NCBI RefSeq assembly: GCF_002269385.1
Contig: NZ_CP022957.1
Span: 2,289,001-2,353,000, forward strand
Length of the DNA: 64,000 nt
Origin: Maribacter cobaltidurans
GTDB taxonomy: Bacteria; Bacteroidota; Bacteroidia; Flavobacteriales; Flavobacteriaceae
Direction of reading: 5' to 3'
Made by a program: the position numbers and the translations under genes. Below are positions 1-8,464 of this stretch, piece by piece. The number at the start of each line of letters is the position of its first letter. Positions within the stretch are counted from its first letter, which is position 1. The notes under the pieces were generated by a model. The model was not told the origin of the DNA and ran no database searches. It saw only the letters and a list, made by a program, of their open reading frames with translations.

Positions 1-408
1 ACCTTCGACATGGCGTACCCAAACCCGATTATGGTATATGCCGATAAGGAAAAGATACAACAAGTGCTCACCAACCTTTTGGTAAACTCCATTAAATATG
101 GCAATGAAAACGGGACTACTGAGGTGAGTGTTGAAAACCTTGTGAAGAATAAGGTAATCGTAAGGGTAACGGACAATGGTGAAGGAATTCCTGCCAACCA
201 TATTCCAAGATTGTTTGAGCGTTTCTACAGGGTCGATCAAAGTGGTAGTAGGCGCGAAGGAGGCAGTGGTTTGGGATTGGCTATTGTTAAACACGTCATC
301 GAGGCACATGGGGAAAAAATCTACGTTGAGAGTTCAGAGGATGTAGGTTCCGAGTTTTCTTTCACCCTAGAGAAAACCAAATCGGAAAATAGGAAAGCCA
401 AAAAATAA
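1..408 (+). CDS. Sensor histidine kinase, C-terminal catalytic part (PhoR-like), truncated by window start
   Basis: This is the ATP-binding half of a membrane sensor kinase; the reading frame is open to base 1, so the N-terminal sensor and the phospho-acceptor His lie outside the window. Visible HATPase_c landmarks are an N-box (QQVLTNLLVNSIKYG), a G1 box (DNGEGIP), an F-box region (LFERFYRVD) and a G2 box (GGSGLGLAIVKHV). The order and wording fit PhoR-type kinases of Bacteroidota, which usually pair with an OmpR-family regulator encoded upstream. The protein ends in a Lys-rich tail (KSENRKAKK). The ATG at base 10 is internal to the domain and is not a real start. The next gene follows after about 46 bases in the same direction. 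Confidence 0.9.
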   Translation, partial: TFDMAYPNPIMVYADKEKIQQVLTNLLVNSIKYGNENGTTEVSVENLVKNKVIVRVTDNGEGIPANHIPRLFERFYRVDQSGSRREGGSGLGLAIVKHVIEAHGEKIYVESSEDVGSEFSFTLEKTKSENRKAKK

Positions 409-427
409 AGACCCGTATCAATTTTCT

Positions 428-435
428 TAGCTTTG
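428..435 (+). promoter_or_regulatory. Possible -7 box (TAGCTTTG) for trmB
   Basis: TAGCTTTG matches the Bacteroidota -7 consensus TAnnTTTG and lies 19 bases upstream of the trmB GTG. No convincing TTG -33 box is seen at the usual distance, so this is a weak call. Confidence 0.3.
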
Positions 436-454
436 CGTTCTTATAGGAAATATT

Positions 455-1123
455 GTGGGCAGCAAGAACAAGCTAAAAAGATTTAAGGAAAATGAGACCT
501 TTCCCAATGTAATTCAGCCGACTCGGGAAGAGGTAGTGGATGGTTTTTCACTTCAAGGAAACTGGAGTGACCATTTTAAAAATGACAACCCAATTGTTTT
601 GGAACTTGGCTGTGGAAAAGGAGAATACACCGTTGGGTTGGCAAAAAAATATCCTGATAAAAATTTTATAGGAATTGATATTAAGGGGGCAAGATTTTGG
701 CGTGGTGCTAAAACGGCTTTGGAGGATGGTTTGCCCAATGTGGCTTTTTTAAGAACTCAGATTGAATTGGTGGATTTGTTATTTGGTAAAAATGAGGTCT
801 CAGAAATCTGGATTACCTTTCCGGATCCTCAAATAAAATATAAACGCACCAAGCACCGAATGACCAATACCGCTTTTTTGGAAAAATATAGGCAAATTCT
901 GGTACCGAATGGACTAATGCATCTTAAGACCGATAGTGAATTCATGCATGGTTATACACTTGGGCTGTTACATGGCCTGGGATTAGAAGTCGTCTACGCC
1001 AATCATGATGTTTACAAAAATGAAGGTAGTCCTAAGGATGTTTTGGAAATACAAACATTCTATGAAAATCAGTATCTTGAGAAAGGGAAACCAATAACCT
1101 ATATACAGTTTAGGATACACTAA
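455..1123 (+). CDS. trmB: tRNA (guanine-N7-)-methyltransferase TrmB
   Basis: TrmB transfers a methyl group from S-adenosylmethionine to N7 of guanine-46 in the variable loop of many tRNAs, in the cytoplasm. The 222-residue protein has the class I methyltransferase SAM loop (ELGCGKGEYT, residues 50-59), the acidic end of strand 2 (FIGIDIKGAR, about 71-80) and the TrmB-specific TFPDPQ motif (121-126) followed by a basic KYKRTKHR stretch for tRNA binding. The GTG start at 455 is chosen because MGSKNKLKRF is the usual N-terminus of this protein in Flavobacteria. It ends 4 bases before the LysE-type gene, so the two are probably co-transcribed. Confidence 0.95.
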   Translation: MGSKNKLKRFKENETFPNVIQPTREEVVDGFSLQGNWSDHFKNDNPIVLELGCGKGEYTVGLAKKYPDKNFIGIDIKGARFWRGAKTALEDGLPNVAFLRTQIELVDLLFGKNEVSEIWITFPDPQIKYKRTKHRMTNTAFLEKYRQILVPNGLMHLKTDSEFMHGYTLGLLHGLGLEVVYANHDVYKNEGSPKDVLEIQTFYENQYLEKGKPITYIQFRIH

Positions 1124-1127
1124 GCGC

Positions 1128-1757
1128 ATGCAACATTTGCTCATTCTTTTCTTCGCAACATTTTCAGCGGCGTTTATGGCCACTGTACCTCCTGGATTAC
1201 TGAACTTGAATGCAGCAAAGACCAGTGTGGAGAAAAATAAGCTCAATGGAATTATCTTTAGTTTGGGTGTGTCCACCGTCATCATGCTCCAGGCAACCAT
1301 AGCTGTTTTTATCTCAAAGTTTCTGGATAGAAACCAGGAGGTTGTTTCAACTTTACTTGAGCTGGCCATAGTCGTTTTTGCAGGGTTGGCCATTTATTTT
1401 TTTATTGCCGCTAAACGAAATAAAAAGAAAAAAATAAAAGCGCTAAAAATCAGTAAAAGAAATAGTTATTTTAAGGGAATGTTCCTAGCTACACTGAATT
1501 TTTTGACCATCCCTTACTACAGCGGTTTGAATATTATGTGGAATGCTTCTGGATGGATCAAGTTTATGTTCTTGGACATTGCCATTTTTGTACTTGCTGC
1601 AGGTTTGGGCACTTTTTCTGTACTTTACCTGTATGTTTTTTACTTTGATAAATTGGAGCATAAAACGAATAAATTTGAAAGGAACGCGAATTATATTCTT
1701 TCCTTTCTCATGGTAATTCTTCTTATTATAACCGTTGCTCGAGTCATAAATCGCTAA
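1128..1757 (+). CDS. LysE/RhtB-family amino-acid exporter
   Basis: This is a 209-residue integral membrane protein of the LysE superfamily, whose members export amino acids or small polar metabolites. The N-terminal helix (about residues 3-28) carries the family hallmark of a Pro-Gly pair followed by small and polar residues (ATVPPGLLNLNAAKTS, about 18-33). Further helices fall near 41-62, 72-93, 125-140, 144-170 and 187-206, with a very basic cytoplasmic loop (KRNKKKKIKALKISKRN) between the third and fourth. The topology and length fit the family. The substrate cannot be told from the sequence. The gene sits 4 bases after trmB and one base before the alkyltransferase-like gene, so all three are likely one transcript. 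Confidence 0.85.
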   Translation: MQHLLILFFATFSAAFMATVPPGLLNLNAAKTSVEKNKLNGIIFSLGVSTVIMLQATIAVFISKFLDRNQEVVSTLLELAIVVFAGLAIYFFIAAKRNKKKKIKALKISKRNSYFKGMFLATLNFLTIPYYSGLNIMWNASGWIKFMFLDIAIFVLAAGLGTFSVLYLYVFYFDKLEHKTNKFERNANYILSFLMVILLIITVARVINR

Positions 1758-1758
1758 T

Positions 1759-2091
1759 ATGGAGGATAACCGGAACTTTTTTGAAAAGGTATATGAGGTG
1801 GCCAGACAAATACCTTACGGTAGGGTAACATCCTATGGAGCTATCGCTAAATATTTGGGAGCGGCCAGAAGTGCAAGAATGGTAGGATGGGCTATGAACG
1901 GTGCTGGAAAAATGGAGGATGTTCCCGCGCATCGGGTGGTCAATAAAGCTGGACTTTTAACTGGGAAGCATCATTTTGAAGGCACTAACCTTATGCAGCA
2001 ATTATTGGAGAGCGAAGGTGTTAAGGTCGTGGATAATCAGATTCAGCATTTGGAAAAATACTTCTGGGACCCTTGGAAGGAACTGGGATAA
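1759..2091 (+). CDS. Alkyltransferase-like protein (ATL), catalytic Cys replaced by Ala
   Basis: This 110-residue protein matches the DNA-binding domain of O6-alkylguanine-DNA methyltransferase (MGMT/Ogt). It has the helix-turn-helix region (IPYGRVTSYGAIAKYLG, about 18-34), the Asn hinge and Arg-finger neighbourhood (SARMVGWAMNG, 38-48), and the active-site loop. In true MGMTs that loop reads PCHR; here it is PAHR (residues 56-59), so the alkyl-accepting Cys is missing. Known ATL proteins (for example E. coli YbaZ, fission yeast Atl1) lack the Cys, bind O6-alkylguanine, and hand the lesion to nucleotide excision repair. The same role is inferred here. The gene is convergent with the sensor kinase gene that ends at 2097. 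Confidence 0.85.
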   Translation: MEDNRNFFEKVYEVARQIPYGRVTSYGAIAKYLGAARSARMVGWAMNGAGKMEDVPAHRVVNKAGLLTGKHHFEGTNLMQQLLESEGVKVVDNQIQHLEKYFWDPWKELG

Positions 2092-2096
2092 TCGTT

Positions 2097-3443
2097 TTAA
2101 TCGAAAATCATTGTAAATACCGTTTTATCATCGGAAATTACATTGATACTTCCCCCATGAAGTCGCATTATCTGTTTGGAGAGGCTTAACCCGATACCTG
2201 TTCCGGAATTTTTTGTAGTGAAGAACGGAACAAAAATTTCATTTAACAGGTCAGGGGGGATTCCTGCTCCATTATCCCAAACTTGTATGTATTTTTTGTT
2301 CATTTCATTGATGCCACAAATGAATTTTATCATTCCATTTTCCTGACCTTCCAACGATTGTTTGGCATTCTTGCCCAAATTTAATAGTACCTGCGATATT
2401 TGTTGTGAATCAATATACAGCTCCAGTTCCTTAGGCTTTACTTCGATTTCTATGCTCACTGGATTTTCTTGATTCTGTTCTTCTAACAACAGTTTTACCC
2501 GCTCCAAAAGCCTACCGGCGGAAACAAGTTCTTTCTCAGGTTCTGGAACACTTAGGAATTTACGGTAAGATTGGACAAAACTCATAAGATCGTTCCCTTG
2601 GTCCTTAATGACTTCCAATCCTTTTGCCGTATTTTTTATTTGGTCCTTACTAAATTCGGTAGGATGGGTATTGGAACTTCCCTTTTTGAAATACTTAAGG
2701 ATGGATTCCGAAATAGAGGTAATAGGAGTAATCGTGTTCATGATTTCATGGGTCAGAACCCGAATCAATTTTACCCAGGAATCCGTTTCCTTTTCATCCA
2801 ACTCCCGATGAATATCGTGAACCACAACCAATAATAGATCTTGTCCTTCAATGGTCAACGGGGTACATTTAATACTTAAATCCCGTTTTCCCCTTTCATT
2901 ACCAAGTTGGTAGATTCTATTTTCAAAGGGCTCCAATTTTTGAAAGAGCTGATATAGGTCTTGATCTACCTGGTTCAACTGTTTTATGTGATTCAACGGA
3001 CGATAATTCAGTAATTCCTGTACGGTAGGGTTGGCAAACAGAATATGTCCTTTCGAATTAATGGTGAAAATACCAATATCCGCCTGTCTTAAAATTTCCT
3101 GATAATATTGTTCCTGGGCCTGCTTCTTTAAATGAATATCCTGTATCATGCTGTTGAGCATGTTTAGGCTATGATTGAGCTCTTCCAAGGATTTTACACT
3201 CAGTTTTTCCGGAAATCTCAAGGTAAAATCCTCATTTTTAATGGCATCAAAAAAATAGGCAATTTTACGATTGGTCTGATTTACGTAATTGATCAGAGCA
3301 GTGGTTTGGGCAATTATTATTAAAACACCTATACCGCAACCAACATAACTCTCCTTGAAAAAAAGATATGTGGAAAGCACAACCGTAAGGACTATAAGAC
3401 CAATCCTAAAAACCAACTGGAGGTATATATTGCGGCTTACCAT
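2097..3443 (-). CDS. Intramembrane-type sensor histidine kinase (NtrB-like) paired with the sigma-54 activator
   Basis: This 448-residue kinase is the partner of the NtrC-family regulator 2 bases upstream in the same operon. Two hydrophobic helices lie at about residues 8-28 and 33-53 with only about five residues between them, so there is no periplasmic sensor domain. A linker with HAMP-like character (about 55-105) and a PAS domain (about 110-215) follow. The dimerisation/phospho-acceptor box contains His232 (LTHEIMNTITPI), an NtrB-type H-box. The ATPase domain has an N-box (VLLNLGKNAKQSL), G1 (DNGAGIP) and a combined F/G2 region (PFFTTKNSGTGIGLSLSKQ). I infer that it phosphorylates the neighbouring regulator and that its stimulus comes from within the membrane, perhaps from one of the permeases encoded downstream of the divergent promoter. 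Confidence 0.9.
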   Translation of the reverse strand: MVSRNIYLQLVFRIGLIVLTVVLSTYLFFKESYVGCGIGVLIIIAQTTALINYVNQTNRKIAYFFDAIKNEDFTLRFPEKLSVKSLEELNHSLNMLNSMIQDIHLKKQAQEQYYQEILRQADIGIFTINSKGHILFANPTVQELLNYRPLNHIKQLNQVDQDLYQLFQKLEPFENRIYQLGNERGKRDLSIKCTPLTIEGQDLLLVVVHDIHRELDEKETDSWVKLIRVLTHEIMNTITPITSISESILKYFKKGSSNTHPTEFSKDQIKNTAKGLEVIKDQGNDLMSFVQSYRKFLSVPEPEKELVSAGRLLERVKLLLEEQNQENPVSIEIEVKPKELELYIDSQQISQVLLNLGKNAKQSLEGQENGMIKFICGINEMNKKYIQVWDNGAGIPPDLLNEIFVPFFTTKNSGTGIGLSLSKQIMRLHGGSINVISDDKTVFTMIFD

Positions 3444-3445
3444 AA

Positions 3446-4810
3446 TTATTTAGAGGTTTTTTTAAGCTTGTTGTAGAGCGTTTGCCTGGAAATTCCAAGC
3501 TCTTCGGCAGCTGCACTATAATTACCATCATGTTTGTTCAAGGCGTTGGAAATCATGATCAATTCCATCTCCTCAAGAGTACTTGGTCCGTTTTCCATGG
3601 ATATGGAACCTTTGGATTCTAGTAAAAAATCATCAGGCTTCAAAACATTACCTTCACTCAAGATAACCGCCCTTTCCATGGTATGGAGCAATTCCCTTAC
3701 ATTTCCCGGCCAAGCATAGGCCATTATTTTATCCTGGGCCTGTTGGTTTATCCGTAGTCCCTGTTTTCCATACTTGCTTATGAATTTGTTCAAATAGAAA
3801 TCGGCTAATACGAGAATGTCGTTCTCACGTTCCCTAAGGGGTGGTACTTCTACGCGAATGGTGTTGATTCGATATAGGAGGTCTTCCCGAAACAAGCCAT
3901 CGGAAACCATTTTATCCAAATTGCAATTGGTGGCACAGATAAGCCTAATATCAATGGGAATGGGTTTGTTGGAACCCACCCTAACAATAACCCGGTTCTG
4001 TATGGCGGATAATAATTTGGCTTGCATTTGTAATGAAAGATTGCCAATCTCATCCAAGAATAAGGTTCCCCCATTGGCCGCTTCGAATTTTCCGGCCCTA
4101 TCCTCCTTTGCATCGGTAAAGGAACCTTTAACATGGCCAAATAATTCGCTTTCAAAGAGATTTTCTGAAATGGAACCCATATCCACAGAAATAAAAACCT
4201 CATTTTGCCTTGCGGATAGTTTATGTAACTCCCTTGCGATGAGCTCTTTTCCAGTTCCGTTTTCACCGGTTACCAGGACATTTACATCGGTTTTGGCTAC
4301 TTTTTGGACCAAGGATAGTACGCGGTTCAAGGCCTTGGAGTTCCCTATGATGTAATTTGAGTTTTGGTTGATTACCTGCTTAAGGTTTGTCTCCTTCTCT
4401 TTAAGCTGTACTACTTCTTTTTGCGTTTTTCTAAGCTCATAGGCAGATTTTACGGTGGTCAATAACCGTTCGTTGTTCCATGGTTTAAGAATAAAGTCGG
4501 ATGCACCCTCCTTTAATGCCTCCACGGCCAAGTTTATTGCACCATAAGCGGTCATCATGATTACCGAAATATGAGGTGCCTTCTTCTTTATTTCCCGTAG
4601 CCAATATAATCCTTCGTTCCCAGTATTTACACCGGCAGAAAAGTTCATGTCCAGTAAAATAATGTCCAAAGCGCTAAAATTGGGAAAAGATGAAATTTGG
4701 TTCGGATTGGAGATTGTTTGCACGCTCTTATATTCGAACTGAAGTAAGATTTCAAGGGCACTTAAGACACTTTTATTGTCATCTATGACTAATATTTTTG
4801 CATCCACCAT
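3446..4810 (-). CDS. NtrC-family sigma-54-dependent response regulator (REC-AAA+-Fis)
   Basis: This 454-residue bacterial enhancer-binding protein activates sigma-54 RNA polymerase from a distance. The receiver domain (about 5-120) has the acidic pair DD, phospho-acceptor Asp54 (ILLDMNF) and Lys109 (ILKPW). The AAA+ domain (about 150-385) has Walker A GENGTGKE (182-189), the sigma-54 contact loop as GSFTDA (229-234; family consensus GAFTGA), Walker B LFLDE and an arginine-finger region LLYRINTIRV. A Fis-type helix-turn-helix closes the protein (NYSAAAEELGISRQTLYNKL, about 430-449). It is transcribed divergently from the tolC-led export operon, and the inverted repeats at 4876-4914 lie between them. 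It is therefore the natural candidate to bind the matching repeats before P4, P6 and P12. Its own promoter was not identified. Confidence 0.93.
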   Translation of the reverse strand: MVDAKILVIDDNKSVLSALEILLQFEYKSVQTISNPNQISSFPNFSALDIILLDMNFSAGVNTGNEGLYWLREIKKKAPHISVIMMTAYGAINLAVEALKEGASDFILKPWNNERLLTTVKSAYELRKTQKEVVQLKEKETNLKQVINQNSNYIIGNSKALNRVLSLVQKVAKTDVNVLVTGENGTGKELIARELHKLSARQNEVFISVDMGSISENLFESELFGHVKGSFTDAKEDRAGKFEAANGGTLFLDEIGNLSLQMQAKLLSAIQNRVIVRVGSNKPIPIDIRLICATNCNLDKMVSDGLFREDLLYRINTIRVEVPPLRERENDILVLADFYLNKFISKYGKQGLRINQQAQDKIMAYAWPGNVRELLHTMERAVILSEGNVLKPDDFLLESKGSISMENGPSTLEEMELIMISNALNKHDGNYSAAAEELGISRQTLYNKLKKTSK

Positions 4811-4853
4811 AAAACTATAGCATTACCAGTTGATTGAGATAAATCTACAAATT

Positions 4854-4914
4854 GACAGGTATACTTGTCTACAAGTGTCAAAATATTTTACAATATCTGT
4901 ACAAGTATTTTACA
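4854..4914 (+). promoter_or_regulatory. Upstream activator sites for the sigma-54 regulator (copy 1, before tolC)
   Basis: Two 17-bp inverted repeats are seen: TGTCAAAATATTTTACA (4876-4892) and TGTACAAGTATTTTACA (4898-4914), centres 22 bp apart. A further palindrome GACAGGTATACTTGTC (4854-4869) lies one more 22-bp step upstream and may be a third site. The same pair, with the same spacing, precedes P4, P6 and P12. The centre of the proximal site is 73 bp from the GG of the -24 element. Binding by the NtrC-family protein is inferred from location and symmetry. Confidence 0.7.
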
Positions 4915-4977
4915 GTACATTCAAATATTTGTTTTTGAATTTATTATAAAACACTGAAATACAGTTTTTTAAGATTG

Positions 4978-4992
4978 TGGCATATAAATAGT
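4978..4992 (+). promoter_or_regulatory. Sigma-54-like -24/-12 promoter for the tolC-led operon
   Basis: TGGCATATAAATAGT places GG at 4979-4980 and the -12 G at 4991, ten bases between, as in sigma-54 promoters (TGGCACnnnnnTTGC). The C of the -12 GC is replaced by T. Transcription would begin near 5003, which makes the ATG at 5021 the usable start of the tolC-like gene. Confidence 0.6.
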
Positions 4993-5020
4993 ATTGAGAA
5001 TGGCATACCATTTTAAAAAT

Positions 5021-6367
5021 ATGACGCATAAACTTAAAATAGCACTATTTACACTTCTTTTGATAGGGGTGAACATAAGCGCCCAAGAAAAATGGACGTT
5101 GGATGAATGTATTGCCTACGCACTTGAAAATAACTTACAGTTAAATGATTTTGAATATACCAATCAATCTAACAAGGAAACCTATGCTCAGTCCATAAGA
5201 AACTTGCTTCCCTCTGTTAATGCAAGTTCAAGTTACGTTATTAATTTTGGGCGTAGTACGGACCCCTTCACCAATGATATTGTAACTACAGAATTTTTCA
5301 GTAATAATTATTCTTTGGAATCATCCATAGATTTATTTCAGGGTTTCCAAAAGATTAATGCTATCAAGGCTTCCAAATTTTTATTTAAGGCCACCAAGGA
5401 GGAAGTATTACAACAGAAATTTCTCTTGGCCTTCAGGGTCATGCAAGCCTTTTATGACATTCAATTTTTTCAAGGCTTGGTAGCCATATCCAAGGAGCAA
5501 CTACAAGTTTCGAAATCGAACTATGATTTGGTAAAAAGACAAATAGATTTGGGGCTAAAGGCAGGTGCTGATTTATACGAAGCGGAGTCCTTATTGCTTA
5601 CGGATGAATTGAACCTTACCCAGAGTGAGAATCAATTGGCAGCAGCTGAACTTAAACTTATTCAAGAAATGAATCTTGAAGACACATCAGAAATTACTAT
5701 TCAAGAAGAATTGGCTGAGGTAGGGAAAAATTTTATTACGGACGAAATAAGGTCGGATTCCATTTACTCTACCGCTAGGGACTTTTTACCCTTAATTAAA
5801 GCCCAGGAATTTCGTGCCAAGGCTGCCAAGAAACAAATAGGTGTGGCCCGGGGAAGACTATATCCCTCTCTAACGCTTTTTGCGGGCATTGGCACGGGGT
5901 ATTTTGAAACCACAAGGGACACTCTGGGAAATACGTTGCCTTTTAGGGAACAATTCAGGGACAATACCAGCCAATATATTGGGGTAAGCCTTAATGTACC
6001 CATTAGCAATGGATGGTCCGCCAGATCAAGGATTAAACAATCCAAGATTGAAAGGTTAAGGGCGGAAAATAATTTGAAGACACAGGAACAGGTGCTCTTC
6101 CAGACCATTCAGCAATTGGTTCAGGACCACAATTCGCTCTTGGTGGAATTGGAGCAGAGCAACCAGAAAGTAGAAGCTCAAAACTTGGCATTTACCATTG
6201 CCCAAAAACGATATGAAAAAGGGTTGATCAATGCATTGGAGTTATTTACCGCAAAAAATCTGTTTGCCAATGCGCAAAATGAGAATTTGCAGGTAAGGCT
6301 AAGATCGGAAATCAATAAAAGCACTTTGGATTTTTACAGGGGACTTCCCGTATTTAACATTAACTAG
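5021..6367 (+). CDS. TolC-family outer membrane efflux protein
   Basis: This protein forms the outer-membrane channel of a tripartite exporter. From the ATG at 5021 it is 448 residues, with a signal peptide (MTHKLKIALFTLLLIGVNISAQ) cleaved around Ala-Gln-Glu before the mature WTLDECIAYALENN start typical of OEP proteins. Two long Gln/Leu/Ala-rich coiled-coil repeats follow, each about 200 residues, with the Pro-containing turns NLLPSVNAS and GRLYPSLTL marking the strand-helix junctions of the TolC fold. In-frame starts also exist at 4994 (TTG) and 5000 (ATG), but the sigma-54-like promoter would place the transcript start at about 5003, favouring 5021. It is the first gene of an export operon and is followed after 19 bases by the adaptor. 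Confidence 0.92.
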   Translation: MTHKLKIALFTLLLIGVNISAQEKWTLDECIAYALENNLQLNDFEYTNQSNKETYAQSIRNLLPSVNASSSYVINFGRSTDPFTNDIVTTEFFSNNYSLESSIDLFQGFQKINAIKASKFLFKATKEEVLQQKFLLAFRVMQAFYDIQFFQGLVAISKEQLQVSKSNYDLVKRQIDLGLKAGADLYEAESLLLTDELNLTQSENQLAAAELKLIQEMNLEDTSEITIQEELAEVGKNFITDEIRSDSIYSTARDFLPLIKAQEFRAKAAKKQIGVARGRLYPSLTLFAGIGTGYFETTRDTLGNTLPFREQFRDNTSQYIGVSLNVPISNGWSARSRIKQSKIERLRAENNLKTQEQVLFQTIQQLVQDHNSLLVELEQSNQKVEAQNLAFTIAQKRYEKGLINALELFTAKNLFANAQNENLQVRLRSEINKSTLDFYRGLPVFNIN

Positions 6368-6386
6368 AATTAGATTAAAGAATAGC

Positions 6387-7637
6387 ATGGATATACAATT
6401 AGAAAAGAAAAAAGGATTACGCCCCAAACATTATGGTTACATCGCCTTGGGCTTATTGTTATTATTTGTGGGGTATCAATTGCTTTTTGCGACTTCGGTT
6501 TCAACGTTTAGGACAGAAAAAGACAAGCTTTCAATCGCCGAAGTTTCCCAAGGTAAGTTTGATGATTACATTACTATCAATGGTAATGTGGCTCCTATCA
6601 CTACCATTTACATGGATGCCTATGAAGGAGGTAGGGTTACGGAAAAGTTGATTGAGGAAGGTGCCATGGTTAAAAAGGGAGATATTATCCTAAAGTTGGA
6701 GAATATGAACCTTTATGAGCAAATATTGGCCAGTGAAAGTAATTTGGCTTTAAAACAAAATGATCTCCGCTCAACAAAATTGACATTTGATTCCCGTCAA
6801 GTGGAGGGAAGACGTTCCTTGGCAACTGCCAGTACAGATTTGCAGCGGTTAAAAAGAAACTATGAGCAGAACAAGGCCTTGTACGAGGATGAGCTGATTT
6901 CTCAAGAGGAATATCAGCTGTCAAAGGAAAACTACGAACTTTCCAAGAAGCAATATGAGATTGTTAAGGTACAGACGGAGAACGATAATGAGTTGAGGGA
7001 AAAATCACTACCAGTTTTGGAGGCCGATTTAAATCGTATGCAGAAGACCTTGGGCATGGTATACCAACGATTAGATCATTTAAATGTGCGTGCCCCGGCC
7101 GATGGACAGTTAGGCTTTTTGGATGCGGAAATAGGTCAGAATATTTCCCAAGGTCAACGAATAGGACAGATTAACGTGCTTACGGATTATAAGATTGAAG
7201 CCGATATAGATGAGCACTACATTGACCGTGTGAAGAGAGATTTGAGCGCTGTTTTGGAACGGAACGGGAACGAATTTCCCCTAAAGGTTAGAAAGGTTTA
7301 TCCCGAGGTTAGAAATGGAAGGTTTAGGGTCGATTTGATTTTTACAGAAAATAAGCCGGAAACTATTCGTGCCGGGCAAAGCTACAATATCAGATTACAG
7401 TTAGGGGAATCCAGTGATGCCTTATTGGTTCCCAAAGGTAGTTTCTTCCAAAGTACGGGCGGTCAGTGGATATTTGTTGTGGGTCCAGATGGAGAAGAAG
7501 CCTTAAAAAGACCTATTAGAATCGGAAAACAAAATTCTCGCTATTACGAAGTTTTGGAAGGTTTGGATGCCGGTGAAAAGGTAATAACCAGTAATTATGA
7601 CAGCTTTGGGGAAGCTGAAAGAATAGTATTAAAATAA
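6387..7637 (+). CDS. HlyD/RND-type periplasmic adaptor (membrane fusion protein)
   Basis: This 416-residue adaptor would bridge the inner-membrane ABC complex and the TolC-type channel. One membrane helix lies near residues 16-37. It is followed by a beta-barrel/lipoyl segment (GNVAPITTIYMDAYEGGRV, EEGAMVKKGDIILKLEN), a long coiled-coil hairpin (about 105-225, including the LYEDELISQEEYQLSKENYE turn), the second lipoyl half (LNVRAPADGQLGFLDAEIGQ) and a C-terminal barrel/membrane-proximal domain ending in AGEKVITSNYDSFGEA. It lies between the tolC-like gene and the ATPase gene and shares their direction. This adaptor-channel-ATPase order is the common arrangement for MacAB-TolC-like systems. 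Confidence 0.92.
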   Translation: MDIQLEKKKGLRPKHYGYIALGLLLLFVGYQLLFATSVSTFRTEKDKLSIAEVSQGKFDDYITINGNVAPITTIYMDAYEGGRVTEKLIEEGAMVKKGDIILKLENMNLYEQILASESNLALKQNDLRSTKLTFDSRQVEGRRSLATASTDLQRLKRNYEQNKALYEDELISQEEYQLSKENYELSKKQYEIVKVQTENDNELREKSLPVLEADLNRMQKTLGMVYQRLDHLNVRAPADGQLGFLDAEIGQNISQGQRIGQINVLTDYKIEADIDEHYIDRVKRDLSAVLERNGNEFPLKVRKVYPEVRNGRFRVDLIFTENKPETIRAGQSYNIRLQLGESSDALLVPKGSFFQSTGGQWIFVVGPDGEEALKRPIRIGKQNSRYYEVLEGLDAGEKVITSNYDSFGEAERIVLK

Positions 7638-7699
7638 AAAAAACTGTCACATTCGGATATACTGGATGTCATTATAACAATCAATTAAATCAAAAAAGG

Positions 7700-8398
<699 letters not shown>

Positions 8399-8464
8399 CA
8401 GGGAGTTTATTCAATAGCCCTGAACACAGTCTAAGGGTCAATCAAAAAAAACAATCAAAAATGA

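Noticed and set aside
4811..4830. A TGG-N-GT pattern reading toward the regulator gene on the minus strand, similar to the sigma-54-like elements.
   Set aside because: The -24 part is TGGTAA, not TGGCAY, and the -12 G lies only five bases before the ATG, so the transcript would begin inside the receiver domain.
4994..5020. Longer N-terminus for the tolC-like gene from TTG 4994 or ATG 5000.
   Set aside because: Both starts precede the transcript start predicted from the -24/-12 element, and the 5021 start alone gives a clean signal peptide.
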